DNA from: an uncultured Frankiales bacterium
GTDB lineage: Bacteria > Actinomycetota > Actinomycetes > Mycobacteriales > SCTD01
Direction of reading: 5' to 3'
NCBI GenBank assembly: GCA_946479905.1
Contig: CAMLIA010000061.1
Span: forward strand, 1 to 19,895
DNA length: 19,895 nt
Position numbers and translations under genes: made by a program. Below are positions 1 to 11,320 of this stretch, piece by piece. The notes below the pieces were generated by a model, which searched no databases, was not told the DNA's origin, and saw only the letters and a list, made by a program, of their open reading frames with translations. How positions within the stretch are numbered: the stretch's first letter is position 1; each line of letters begins with the position of its first letter.

Positions 1-194
1 CGGACGTCGGCGACGACGGCCTCGACCGCGCCGCAGTCCAGGGCGCGCTGGCGGATGACCTCGAGGTCCTCGCCGCCCTGGCCGACGTCGGCCGCGACGG
101 CGACGACCTCCTTGCCGGTCTCGTTGGCGATCCAGCCGATGGCCACGGACGTGTCGAGCCCTCCGCTGTAGGCGAGGACGACGCGGTCAGACAC
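1..194 (-). CDS. argG: Argininosuccinate synthase, N-terminal part (cut by window edge)
   Basis: Argininosuccinate synthase joins citrulline and aspartate using ATP, the second-last step of arginine synthesis, in the cytoplasm. Only the first 64 codons are inside the window. The N-terminus begins with a GTG codon at 194-192 and reads [20 protein letters not shown]. The SGGLDTS loop (residues 10-16) is the pyrophosphate-binding motif of the ATP-pyrophosphatase superfamily and is diagnostic for ArgG when followed, as here, by an [10 protein letters not shown] segment. A good Shine-Dalgarno AAGGAG (206-201) sits 6 nt before the GTG and supports this start. The gene follows argR after a 29-nt gap, so it is probably the next gene of the arg operon, with its own strong ribosome binding site rather than the overlap coupling used upstream. 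I see no ARG box in the short gap. Confidence 0.95.
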   Translation of the reverse strand, partial: MSDRVVLAYSGGLDTSVAIGWIANETGKEVVAVAADVGQGGEDLEVIRQRALDCGAVEAVVADV

Positions 195-223
195 TTGCTT
201 CTCCTTGATGTCTTGTGCTGGGA

Positions 224-3189
<2,966 letters not shown>

Positions 3190-3193
<4 letters not shown>

Positions 3194-4071
3194 GCGGGGA
3201 TCACCATCGTGCCGACTCCCTCGTCCGTGAAGAGCTCGAGCAGGATCGCGTGCGGCACCCGGCCGTCGAGCACGTGGGCGCGCGGCACCCCGCCCTGCAC
3301 CGCCCGCAGGCAGGCCTCCATCTTGGGGACCATCCCGCTGGAGAGCGTGGGCAGCAGCTCGGCGAGCTCGTCGTCCTTGATGACCGAGATGACCTCGTCG
3401 CTCGCCGGCCAGTCGGCGTACAGGCCCTCCACGTCGGTGAGGACGAGCAGCTTCTCGGCGCCGACCGCGATCGCCAGCGCGGCGGCGGCGGTGTCGGCGT
3501 TGACGTTGTAGAGCAGGCCGTCCGCACCCCGTGCGACGGTGGCGACGACCGGCACCTTCCCCTCGTCGAGCAGGGCGTGCAGGATCGCCGGCTGGACGTC
3601 GACGACATCACCCACCATCCCGATGTCGGTGGCGACCCCGTCGACCAGGGCGTCCCGGCGCTCGGCGGTGAACAGCTGCGCGTCCTCGCCGGAGAGCCCG
3701 ACGGCGAACGGGCCGTGCTCGTTGATCAGGCTGACGACGTCGCTGTTGACCTGGCCGACGAGCACCATCCGGACGACCTGCATCGTCTCGGGCGTGGTGA
3801 CGCGGTAGCCCCCGCGGAACTCGCTGGCGACGCCCAGCCGGTCGAGGTGCGCGGTGATCTGCGGTCCGCCACCGTGCACGATGACCACCCGGACGCCGCA
3901 GTAGCGCAGGAAGACCACGTCCTCGGCGAAGGCCGCCTGCAGCTCGGGGCTGGTCATCGCGTTGCCGCCGTACTTGACGACGACGGTCTTGCCGCTGAAG
4001 GACTTCAGCCAGGGCAGCGCCTCGACGAGCGTGGCGGCCTTGGGCAGGTTGGCGTGGTTGCGGGCACTCAT
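3190..4071 (-). CDS. argB: Acetylglutamate kinase
   Basis: A 293-residue amino-acid-kinase-fold enzyme that phosphorylates N-acetylglutamate, the second step and usual control point of the pathway. Motifs include [10 protein letters not shown] with lysine K33, the glycine-rich HGGGPQ (66-71), [10 protein letters not shown] (189-198) and SGMVPKMEA (245-253). It has an N-terminal helix before the kinase core (about residues 7-24) and a C-terminal H274...E279...GVGT segment. In this family these features mark the arginine-inhibited hexameric form, so feedback inhibition by arginine is likely (inferred). The start is the ATG at 4071-4069, which shares ATGA with the argJ stop; the stop overlaps argD in the same way. 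Confidence 0.96.
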
Positions 4072-5216
4072 GTCGAGTAGGCCGAGTTCTCGTGCACGTA
4101 GGCCGTCGTGAGGTCGTTGGTGAGGATGGTGGCGGTGGCGTCGCCGGCGTGCAGGTCGATGCGCACGTGCACGTCACGGCCGGCGAAGACGACCTCGGCG
4201 GGGTCGGCGTGGGCCTGGCCGGCACGGCAGACCGGCACGCCGTTGAAGTCCACGTCGAGGGCGTACACGTCGAACGCCGCCGAGGTGGTGCCGACGCTGG
4301 CCAGCACCCGCCCCCAGTTGGGGTCCTCACCGAAGACGGCGCACTTGAACAGGTTGCTCCGGGCCACCGAGCGCCCGACCTCGACGGCGTCGTCCTCCGT
4401 CGCCGCACCCACGACCTCGATGGCGATGTCGTGGGCCGATCCCTCGGCGTCGTGCAGCAGCTGGCCGGCGAGGTCGGCGCAGACCGCGCGCACGGCCTCG
4501 TCGAACGCGTCGTGGTCGGGAGCCCCGGCGGCGCCGGAGGCCATGAGCAGCACCGTGTCGTTGGTGGACTGGCAGCCGTCGGAGTCGAGCCGGTCGAAGG
4601 TGGTGCGGGTCGCGGCCCGCAGCGCCCGGTCGCAGTCGGCGCTGCTCACGTCCGCGTCCGTCGTGAGGACGACGAGCATGGTGGCGAGCGCCGGCGCGAG
4701 CATCCCGGCACCCTTGGCCATGCCGCCGACGGTGAACCCGTCGCCCGTGACGACAGCCTGCTTGGCGACGGTGTCCGTGGTCATGATGGCGGTCGCGGCT
4801 GCCGCTCCCCCGTCGCCGGAGAGCTGCGCGAACGCGTCGTCCACGCCCGCCAGCAGCCGCTCCCGGCTGAACAGCGGCCCGATCAGCCCGGTGGAGCACA
4901 CGACGACGTCCTTGGCGCCGTCGCCGAGCAGCTCGGCGACCCGCTCGGCGGTGGCGTGCGTCGTCTGGAAGCCCTCCGGTCCGGTGCCGCAGTTGGCCCC
5001 ACCGGAGTTGAGGACGACGGCCCGGACCTGGCCGTCGGTCATGACCTGCTCGCTCCACAGCACCGGGTTGGCCTTGAAGCGGTTGGAGGTGAAGACCGCG
5101 GCGGCGGCCCGGGACGGGCCGTCGTTGACGACGAGCGCGACGTCGGGCGCGCCACTGGCCTTGAGGCCTGCCGTCACGCCCGCGGCCCGGAACCCCTGGG
5201 CAGCGGTGACGCTCAC
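4068..5216 (-). CDS. argJ: Glutamate N-acetyltransferase / ornithine acetyltransferase
   Basis: A 382-residue ArgJ. It moves the acetyl group from N-acetylornithine to glutamate, recycling acetate in the cyclic arginine pathway; bifunctional members also use acetyl-CoA. The family self-cleaves before a threonine that becomes the N-terminal nucleophile. Here the site is [14 protein letters not shown], with the cut predicted between A178 and T179. Other markers are the [11 protein letters not shown] segment (69-78) and FGEDPNWGR near the C-terminal third. The start is the GTG at 5216-5214, which overlaps the argC stop as GTGA. The open frame upstream to 5414 only reads through argC in another frame. 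Whether this ArgJ is mono- or bifunctional cannot be told; no argA is present in the window. Confidence 0.95.
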   Translation of the reverse strand: MSVTAAQGFRAAGVTAGLKASGAPDVALVVNDGPSRAAAAVFTSNRFKANPVLWSEQVMTDGQVRAVVLNSGGANCGTGPEGFQTTHATAERVAELLGDGAKDVVVCSTGLIGPLFSRERLLAGVDDAFAQLSGDGGAAAATAIMTTDTVAKQAVVTGDGFTVGGMAKGAGMLAPALATMLVVLTTDADVSSADCDRALRAATRTTFDRLDSDGCQSTNDTVLLMASGAAGAPDHDAFDEAVRAVCADLAGQLLHDAEGSAHDIAIEVVGAATEDDAVEVGRSVARSNLFKCAVFGEDPNWGRVLASVGTTSAAFDVYALDVDFNGVPVCRAGQAHADPAEVVFAGRDVHVRIDLHAGDATATILTNDLTTAYVHENSAYST

Positions 5217-6217
5217 GGCGCGACCCCGCTGACGGACAGGCCGGCCTGCTCGTCCAGCCCGAGCAGCAGGTTCGCGTTCTGCACGGCCTGACCGGCCGCG
5301 CCCTTGCCGAGGTTGTCGAGCGCGCTGACGACGATCAGCCGGCCGGAGTCGCGGTCGACGGTGGCCTGCAGGTGGCAGCTGTTGGAGCCGAGGGTCGCCC
5401 CCGTGTGCGGCCACCGGCCGTCGGCCAGCACGTGCACGAAGGCCTCGCCGGCGTAGGCGTCGGCCAGCACCTGTCGCGGGTCCTGCCCGTCGAGCGGGCG
5501 GGCAGTGACGGTCGCGAGGATGCCGCGCGGCATCGGAGCGAGCACCGGCGTGAAGGACAGCGAGGTGGCACCGGTGGCCTGCTTGATCTCGGGCACGTGC
5601 TGGTGCGCCCCGACCTTGTACGGCGACAGGTCGCCCATCACCTCGGTGGCCAGCAGGCTGCCCTTCAGCCCCCGTCCCGCGCCGCTGGTGCCGCTGGAGG
5701 CGACCACGACGACGTCCTCCGGGTCGGCGAGCCCGGCAGCCACGAGGGGCGCCAGCGCGAGGGTGACGGCTGCGGCGTAGCAGCCGGTGTTCGCGACCCT
5801 GCTCGACGCCGCGATCTCGGCGCGGGCACCGGGCAGCTCGGGCAGGCCGTAGGCCCAGGTGCCGGCGTGCGCCCCGCCGTACCAGGTCTGCCAGTCCTCC
5901 GCCGACCGCAACCGGTGGTCCGCCCCCAGGTCGACCACCTTCGTGGTGGCGGGCAGCTGCGCCGCCAGGGCGCCGGACTCACCGTGCGGCAGGGCCAGGA
6001 AGACGACGTCCGCGTCGCTCAGCGCCGCGGCCGACGTCTCGGCGAAGACCCGGTCGGCGAGCTGGGGCAGGTGCGGGTGGAGGTCCGTGACCGGGGTGCC
6101 CGCAGAGCTCCCCGCGCACAGCGCGCCGACGGTGAGGTCGGGATGCCCGAGGAGCAGGCGCAGCAGCTCGCCACCGGCGTACCCGCTGGCGCCTGCGACC
6201 GCTGCCGTCATGCCCAT
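5213..6217 (-). CDS. argC: N-acetyl-gamma-glutamyl-phosphate reductase
   Basis: A 334-residue NADPH-dependent reductase that converts N-acetylglutamyl phosphate to the semialdehyde. The dinucleotide-binding motif GASGYAGGEL is at residues 9-18 and the catalytic cysteine is C146 in NTGCYAAAV. SSGTSGAGR (174-182) and the GAHQHVPE histidine segment (203-210) are also present. It is the first gene of the arg operon. I chose the ATG at 6217-6215: no Shine-Dalgarno precedes it, but a TATGGT -10-like hexamer ends 7 nt upstream, which fits a leaderless mRNA starting on this codon. Alternatives are the ATG at 6211 (two codons shorter) and a GTG at 6232, which lies inside the putative promoter and is less likely. 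The stop overlaps argJ (GTGA). Confidence 0.94.
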   Translation of the reverse strand: MGMTAAVAGASGYAGGELLRLLLGHPDLTVGALCAGSSAGTPVTDLHPHLPQLADRVFAETSAAALSDADVVFLALPHGESGALAAQLPATTKVVDLGADHRLRSAEDWQTWYGGAHAGTWAYGLPELPGARAEIAASSRVANTGCYAAAVTLALAPLVAAGLADPEDVVVVASSGTSGAGRGLKGSLLATEVMGDLSPYKVGAHQHVPEIKQATGATSLSFTPVLAPMPRGILATVTARPLDGQDPRQVLADAYAGEAFVHVLADGRWPHTGATLGSNSCHLQATVDRDSGRLIVVSALDNLGKGAAGQAVQNANLLLGLDEQAGLSVSGVAP

Positions 6218-6223
6218 GCAAGA

Positions 6224-6229
6224 ACCATA
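6224..6229 (-). promoter_or_regulatory. Candidate -10 element of a leaderless argC promoter
   Basis: On the minus strand TATGGT fits the actinobacterial TANNNT -10 consensus. It is followed by six bases (TCTTGC) and then the ATG of argC at 6217. A start site about 7 nt after the -10 would fall on the A of the ATG. No ribosome binding site is visible. No convincing -35 is seen, and the upstream region is occupied by the ARG box. This is inferred from spacing only. Confidence 0.5.
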
Positions 6230-6234
6230 CACGC

Positions 6235-6254
6235 TTCTGCATGGATATGCAGAA
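6235..6254 (-). promoter_or_regulatory. ARG box, ArgR operator of the arg operon
   Basis: A perfect inverted repeat with 8-bp arms, TTCTGCAT and ATGCAGAA, separated by 4 bp. The core TNTGCATNNNNATGCANA matches the general ARG box form bound by ArgR hexamers. It lies just upstream of the candidate argC -10, so bound ArgR would block RNA polymerase. A weaker second site may follow toward the gene: half-sites GTGTAT (6232-6227) and TTGCAT (6221-6216) lie about one ARG-box period away and run through the start codon. ArgR is encoded six genes downstream. Confidence 0.88.
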
Positions 6255-6258
6255 GGGG

Positions 6259-8799
6259 TTATCCGGCGCTCACCTGGAGGTTGCCACCACCGAGGGTGCC
6301 GCCGTCGTCGAGCTTCCAGGACGTCCCGGTCTGCGTGACGACCAGCCGCACGGTGTCGCTCGACCCGGGCTCGCCGTTGTCGGTGGCCGTCAGCGTGTAC
6401 CGGTAGCCCGTGCTCCCGTTGACGGTGCAGGTGCCCGTGACGGTCGCCCGGGTGCCGGAGCTGTCGAGCACGAAGTGCTCCACGCCGGTGCCCTGGACGA
6501 CCGTGCCGTTCCGGTCGTCGTAGGCGAGGTCACCGCTGCTGGTGCTCGACCCGGAGGTGTGCGCGGCGCTCGCGGACAGGAAGTGCTTGGCACCGGAGGC
6601 GGTCCACCAGCCGCCGCCGCTCATCCTGCCGTTGCTGTCGACGACGGGCGCCGGGCAGTTGAGCAGGCAGGTGGACGGCAGCGACGGCACCACGACGCCG
6701 AGCCAGGTGACGGCGGTGGAGGAGCTCAGACCGGCGGCAGTGGCGGTCACCGTCTGCGTCCCCGGGGCGGCCGAGGTCGCGGCGGCGTGGACGCGGCCGA
6801 AGGTGTCGGTGACCGTGGTCCGGTGACCGATGCTGCCGACACCGGTGGAGGTCAGCGTCACCGGCACGTCGGGCAGCGGCAGGCCGCTGGCGTCGGTGAC
6901 GGTCGCGGTCAGGTCGACGGACTGGCCGGCCAGCTGTGCCGGGGCGGAGGCGGTGAGCGCCACCGCGGCGGGACCCGGACGGGCCGGCAGCACCGTGCCG
7001 GCGGGGTAGGTGACGGACCACAGGCCGCGCACGTTCTGCGGAGCGGCTGCCAGGCCCGGGTGGACGCTGACCGTCCAGGTCCCGACGGCCGGGTTGACGA
7101 CGGACAGCCGCTCGTTCGGCGCCGAGGTGCAGTACGAGCTGTAGCCGTTGGGCTGCGCGTTGGGGTCGCAGGCGAGCAGGGTGCCGGCGAAGGTGGACCC
7201 GTCCGGGCGGATGAGGTCGATGTCGATGTCGTCGTTTGCGGGCAGCACCTTCTCCGGGCCCCAGTCGACCATCACGTCGAGGGAGGTCGCGCCCGGCAGC
7301 ACGGTGTAGGTCTTGGTGAAGCTGCTGGTCGGCAGCAGCAGGTCGCCGCCGGCCTGCCCCGCGAAGGGCACCACGTCAGTGGTCAGGTGGGTGTCGTAGG
7401 TCTGCGTGGAGGTGCCGGTGGCGGCGGCCTGCACCGCGGCGACGGCGTTCACGAAGCCCGCGCCCACGGCGTACTGCTGGTAGCCGGGCATGGGGGTCGC
7501 CGTGTTCTGCAGGATGTTGCGGACCTCGAGCGGCGTCAGGGAGCGCCCCAGCCGGGCGGCGGCGGCCTGCTGCATGAGGGCGACGACGCCGGAGATGTGC
7601 GGTGCGGCCATCGAGGTGCCGCTGCTCACGGCGTAGTAGGCGGCGTCCGTGCCGGAGGGTGCGTCACCGTCGGGCGCTGCGACCGTCTGGGCATCGGCCG
7701 CGTCGATGGTGAAGCCGGTCGAGGCACGCACGCTGGTGATCGAGTCGCCGGGGGCCGTGACCGTGGGGTGCAGCTGCGGGTGCCCGGGGACGCCCCTGCT
7801 GCTGTAGAAGGCCTGCTGGTGGTTCTTGGTGCCGGACCCCACCGAGATGGCGTGCGGGTTGGCGCTGAACATGTTGAGGCTGTCGGTGCGGGTGCCGTCG
7901 TTGCCGGCGCCGAAGACCACCGAGATGCCGGCGTTCCAGGCGGCGTCGATGGCGCGGTTCACCGGGTGGTCGGGGTCGTAGGGCGTGAAGGCTCCCGGGC
8001 CCCAGCTGTTGTTGATGACCTTGATGTTGTACTGGTCCTTGTGCGTGATCGTGTAGTCGAACGCGGCCAGCACGTTCTCCGCCTCGACCGCCTCGCCGGT
8101 GCCGAAGCCGATCAGGTCGGCGCCGTAGGCGACGCCCCGGTAGCGCGTCGGGTCGGTGCCGGCGCTCCCCCAGCCCGCGGCGATGCCCGCGACGTGCGAG
8201 CCGTGGCCTGACGAGGTGTCGGTGTTGACCTGGTTCTCGAGCATCACGACCGGGTCGCGGAGCGTCTCCTCACGACCCAGGATCTTGACGTTCTGGACGG
8301 TCTTGACCGGGGTCCCCTTGCAGAAGACCGCGGCCGCGCACAGGTCCGGGTGGCTGCCGTCGACGCCGGCGTCGATGACGGCGATGCCGACGCCGGCTCC
8401 GGTCCAGCCGAGGTCCTGCCAGACCTGGGAGGCGCCCGAGGACTGGGTCGCGAGGTCGGACAGGTAGTGGTAGGTCTCGTTCGGGTAGACGCCCTGCACA
8501 CCGGGCATCGCCCGCAGCAGCGTCACGGCAGCCGCAGGTGCGACGACGACCGCGACCGGGACCGCGCTGAAGCGGTGGGTCGCGCTGCTCAGCCCGCCGA
8601 GGGCGTCGAGCTGGTAGGCCGACGGTGGGGCGTTGTAGGTGACCAGCCAGGTGGTCAGCGGGACGGGGTCGGCGGTCGCGGGAGCGACCGTCCCGACGAC
8701 CATCCCGAGTGCCGCTGACAGGGGGACGAGGGCTCGGACCAGGTGCTGACGCAGCGTGTGCACGTCATGACTGTGAGCCTTCGTGATGGCGTCTTCCAT
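6259..8799 (-). CDS. Secreted S8 (subtilisin-like) serine protease with Ig-like and C-terminal accessory domains
   Basis: An 846-residue extracellular protease. An N-terminal signal peptide (hydrophobic stretch about 21-40, likely cut after ATA at 41-43) is followed by an I9-like propeptide (about 48-112). The S8 domain (about 120-460) has catalytic D143 in VIDAGVD, H199 in SSGHGSHVAG, S396 in SSGTSMAAPH, and oxyanion asparagine N300 in GAGNDGT. A beta-rich PPC-like domain (about 490-600), a Big_1-like Ig domain (about 607-700) and a glycine-rich end (about 722-846: NGRMSGGGWW...DNGEPGSSD) resembling the post-COAP-1 family follow. The start is uncertain. ATG 8799 gives an acidic pre-region before the signal; GTG 8763 gives a more usual signal peptide (834 aa). 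Neither has a good Shine-Dalgarno. It separates pheT from argC and has no evident functional link to either. Confidence 0.9.
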   Translation of the reverse strand: MEDAITKAHSHDVHTLRQHLVRALVPLSAALGMVVGTVAPATADPVPLTTWLVTYNAPPSAYQLDALGGLSSATHRFSAVPVAVVVAPAAAVTLLRAMPGVQGVYPNETYHYLSDLATQSSGASQVWQDLGWTGAGVGIAVIDAGVDGSHPDLCAAAVFCKGTPVKTVQNVKILGREETLRDPVVMLENQVNTDTSSGHGSHVAGIAAGWGSAGTDPTRYRGVAYGADLIGFGTGEAVEAENVLAAFDYTITHKDQYNIKVINNSWGPGAFTPYDPDHPVNRAIDAAWNAGISVVFGAGNDGTRTDSLNMFSANPHAISVGSGTKNHQQAFYSSRGVPGHPQLHPTVTAPGDSITSVRASTGFTIDAADAQTVAAPDGDAPSGTDAAYYAVSSGTSMAAPHISGVVALMQQAAAARLGRSLTPLEVRNILQNTATPMPGYQQYAVGAGFVNAVAAVQAAATGTSTQTYDTHLTTDVVPFAGQAGGDLLLPTSSFTKTYTVLPGATSLDVMVDWGPEKVLPANDDIDIDLIRPDGSTFAGTLLACDPNAQPNGYSSYCTSAPNERLSVVNPAVGTWTVSVHPGLAAAPQNVRGLWSVTYPAGTVLPARPGPAAVALTASAPAQLAGQSVDLTATVTDASGLPLPDVPVTLTSTGVGSIGHRTTVTDTFGRVHAAATSAAPGTQTVTATAAGLSSSTAVTWLGVVVPSLPSTCLLNCPAPVVDSNGRMSGGGWWTASGAKHFLSASAAHTSGSSTSSGDLAYDDRNGTVVQGTGVEHFVLDSSGTRATVTGTCTVNGSTGYRYTLTATDNGEPGSSDTVRLVVTQTGTSWKLDDGGTLGGGNLQVSAG

Positions 8800-8815
8800 G
8801 GCCCGATCGGGCCAT
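8798..8815. repeat. 18-bp perfect palindrome at the protease 5' end
   Basis: ATGGCCCGATCGGGCCAT reads the same on both strands, with no spacer and a central GATC. It covers the ATG candidate start (8799-8797) of the protease. It could be an operator for a dimeric regulator, or a hairpin in the mRNA that hides that start codon. I do not recognise the regulator. If the true start is GTG 8763, the palindrome would lie in the 5' untranslated region or promoter. Confidence 0.6.
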
Positions 8816-8847
8816 TGACCCTGCGTCGAGGTGCCCCGGGTGAGCCA

Positions 8848-8861
8848 CCGGGACAACCCGG
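8848..8861 (-). terminator. Possible weak terminator or hairpin after pheT
   Basis: Downstream of the pheT stop the minus strand can form a 5-bp stem, CCGGG/CCCGG, with a TTGT loop; overlapping alternative pairings with 8835-8847 also exist. There is no T-run after it, although many actinobacterial terminators lack one. This is the only stem candidate between pheT and the protease apart from the 18-bp palindrome. Weak evidence. Confidence 0.25.
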
Positions 8862-8898
8862 ACACCTGGCCCACCCCGCGGTCACGCTCCGCAGTCAG

Positions 8899-11319
8899 TC
8901 AGCTACCGCGGAGCACCGCGCCGAGCTCGGCGGTCGCGGCCACGGCGGCGTCCCGGGCCGCCAGCACCTCGGCGTCGGTGAGGGTGCGGTCGGCAGCGCG
9001 GAACCGCATCGCGTAGGCCAGCGACACCTTGCCCTCCCCCACCTGGGGGCCGGTGAAGACGTCGAACAGCCGCAGGTCCTCGAGCAGGTCACCCGCGCCG
9101 GAGCGCAGCCGCCCCTCGACGTCGGCGGCCAGCACCTCGTCGCTCACGACGAGCGCGACGTCCACCGAGGAGGGCGGGTACGACGACACCACCGGCGCCG
9201 CTGCCGGACCCGCCTGCGCGGCCGCGGCCACGAGCTGGTCCAGGTCGAGCTCGCCGACGACGGTGCGGGCCGGCAGCCCGAGGGCGGCGACGACCCGCGG
9301 GTGCAGCTCCCCCGCCGTGCCCACCGGCTCGCCGTCGAGCAGCAGCACCGCACAGCGGCCGGGGTGGTGCGGCGCGTCCTGGCCGCGCCCGACGGTGAGC
9401 GTGACCCCGAGGGCCCGGGCGGTGCTGAGCAGCACCTCCACGGCGTCGCCGACCTCGGCGGGGCGACCCGCACGGCGGCCGGCGAGCGCGACGGCGAGGT
9501 GCTGCGGCTGCGCGGGCAGGGCCGCGTCGAGCGCCTCGAGCTGCTCGTCGGTCGGTCGTTGGCTCGTCTTGGGCACCTCGGCGACAGGGGTGCCAGTGCC
9601 CCGGAACACCGTCCCGGTCTCGAACAGCGCCACGTCGTGCAGGCCGCGCCCGACGTTGCGGAGCACCGCCGTCAGCAGGCCGGGCAGCAGCGCCGGCCGG
9701 AGCAGCGCCTCCTCCTCCGACAGGGGGTTGAGCAGCCGGGGCGGCTCGTGGCCGGCCAGGCCGAGGGCCTCGACGAGGTCCTCGGCGACGAACGGCGGCA
9801 TCACGACCTCGACGAGGCCCGCGGCCGCGAGCGCCCGAGAGGCGATCCGGCGCAGCCGCTGGCCCGCGGTCAGCCCTCGGCCGGCGGGCGCGGTCGGGAG
9901 GGCGACGGGGATGGCGTCGTACCCCTCGAGGCGGATGACCTCCTCGACCAGGTCCGCCGGGACGCGCAGGTCGGGGCGCCAGCTGGGCGGGACGACGTCG
10001 AGGACGTCACCGCCGGCGGTCACCGTGCAGCCCACCTGCTCCAGGCGCCGCACCACTGCCGCGGGGGCGTAGTCCATCCCGGCTGTCCGGCCCGGCAGCC
10101 CGACCGGCAGCCGGACGGGTGCCGGCTGCGGCCGCTGGTCGGTGTCCGTCACGAGCCCGGGCGTGCCGCCGCCGTGCTCGACGAGCAGCCGGACCGCGAG
10201 GTCTGCAGCCACGTCGCACAGCGCGGCGTCGACACCGCGCTCGAAGCGCTTGCTGGCCTCGCTCGGCAACCGGTGCCGACGCGCGGCGAGGGTGATGGCC
10301 GACGGCGAGAAGTGCGCGGCCTCGACGAGGATCCGGCTGGTTCCGCCGGAGATCTCCGTCGTCGCCCCGCCCATGACGCCGGCCAGGCCGATGGGGCCGG
10401 AGTCGTCGGTGATGAGCAGGTCCGCCGGGTGCAGCGCCCGGTCCTGCCCGTCGAGCGTGGTGAGCCGCTCCCCCGCCCGCGCGCGCCGCACGACGATCGG
10501 GCCCTGCAGCGTGTCCAGGTCGTAGGCGTGCAGCGGCTGCCCGAGGTGCAGCATCACGTAGTTCGTGACGTCGACGGCCAGCGAGATCGGCCGCATGCCC
10601 GCCAGGACGAGTCGCCGCTGCATCCACCCGGGCGATGCGGCTCCGGGGTCGAAGCCGGTGACGACCCGCGCCACGAAGCGGTCGCAGGCGGGGTCGGCGA
10701 GCTGCACGTCGTACCCGCCCGACGCCGGCGGCACCGCGGCCAGTCCCGGGTCCTCGAAGGGCAGGTCGAAGGCGATGGCGGCCTCTCGCGCCACACCGCG
10801 GATCGACAGGGCGTAGCCCCGGTCGGGCGTGATCGCGATGTCGAGGACCTCGTCGCGCAGCCCCAGCAGCTCGACGACGTCCTGGCCGGGCTCGCCGGTC
10901 TCGAGCACCAGGATGCCGGCCGACGACGCGGCCAGCCCGAGCTCGGCCTCGCTGCAGATCATCCCGTCTGAGGTGCGGCCGTAGGTCTTGCGCGTGGCGA
11001 TCTCGAAGCCGCCCGGGAGGACCGCGCCCGGCAGGGCGAAGGGCACCAGGTCGCCCGCGACGAAGTTCGACGCACCGCAGACCACGTCCCGGACCCCGTC
11101 GCCGGTGTCCACGTGGCAGAAGCGGATCGCCTTCTTGGGCAGGAACTCCGTGAGCTCCTCGACGTCGACGACCCGACCGACGACGACGTTCGCGATGTCG
11201 CCGTGCCGCTCGACCTGCTCGACCTCGAGCCCGGCCGCGATCAGCGCCGTGGCGATCTCCTCGCCGGTCGCGGTGAGGCCCGGGAGCAGCTCCCGCAGCC
11301 AGGACAGGGGGACGCGCAC
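8899..11319 (-). CDS. pheT: Phenylalanyl-tRNA synthetase beta subunit
   Basis: The 806-residue beta chain of the (alpha-beta)2 enzyme that charges tRNA-Phe; it handles tRNA binding and editing. The order of domains is complete: N-terminal MRVPLSWLRELLPGL; EMAP-like tRNA-binding OB fold (about 40-150, with VVCGASNF and SDGMICSEAELGL); B3/B4 editing domain (about 210-380, with DVTNYVMLHLGQPLHAYD and GVMGG); B5 domain (about 400-475); catalytic-like core (about 480-690); and the C-terminal ferredoxin-fold anticodon-binding domain (about 710-806, with YPPSSVDVALVV and SLAYAMRFRAADRTLTDAEV). The start is the GTG at 11319, one base after the pheS stop, with GGAG just upstream inside pheS. Length and motifs are normal for bacteria. 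Confidence 0.97.
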   Translation of the reverse strand: MRVPLSWLRELLPGLTATGEEIATALIAAGLEVEQVERHGDIANVVVGRVVDVEELTEFLPKKAIRFCHVDTGDGVRDVVCGASNFVAGDLVPFALPGAVLPGGFEIATRKTYGRTSDGMICSEAELGLAASSAGILVLETGEPGQDVVELLGLRDEVLDIAITPDRGYALSIRGVAREAAIAFDLPFEDPGLAAVPPASGGYDVQLADPACDRFVARVVTGFDPGAASPGWMQRRLVLAGMRPISLAVDVTNYVMLHLGQPLHAYDLDTLQGPIVVRRARAGERLTTLDGQDRALHPADLLITDDSGPIGLAGVMGGATTEISGGTSRILVEAAHFSPSAITLAARRHRLPSEASKRFERGVDAALCDVAADLAVRLLVEHGGGTPGLVTDTDQRPQPAPVRLPVGLPGRTAGMDYAPAAVVRRLEQVGCTVTAGGDVLDVVPPSWRPDLRVPADLVEEVIRLEGYDAIPVALPTAPAGRGLTAGQRLRRIASRALAAAGLVEVVMPPFVAEDLVEALGLAGHEPPRLLNPLSEEEALLRPALLPGLLTAVLRNVGRGLHDVALFETGTVFRGTGTPVAEVPKTSQRPTDEQLEALDAALPAQPQHLAVALAGRRAGRPAEVGDAVEVLLSTARALGVTLTVGRGQDAPHHPGRCAVLLLDGEPVGTAGELHPRVVAALGLPARTVVGELDLDQLVAAAAQAGPAAAPVVSSYPPSSVDVALVVSDEVLAADVEGRLRSGAGDLLEDLRLFDVFTGPQVGEGKVSLAYAMRFRAADRTLTDAEVLAARDAAVAATAELGAVLRGS

Positions 11320-11320
11320 C

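Noticed and set aside
6241..8211. Long plus-strand open frame (656 codons) opposite the protease gene
   Set aside because: Its translation is a low-complexity mix of G, R, V, A and D with no domain, as expected for the antisense of a GC-rich gene; the minus strand encodes a clear subtilase.
8743..10971. Plus-strand open frame (742 codons) opposite pheT
   Set aside because: An antisense shadow: composition dominated by R, G, H and D with no recognisable motif, fully opposed by the well-conserved PheT.
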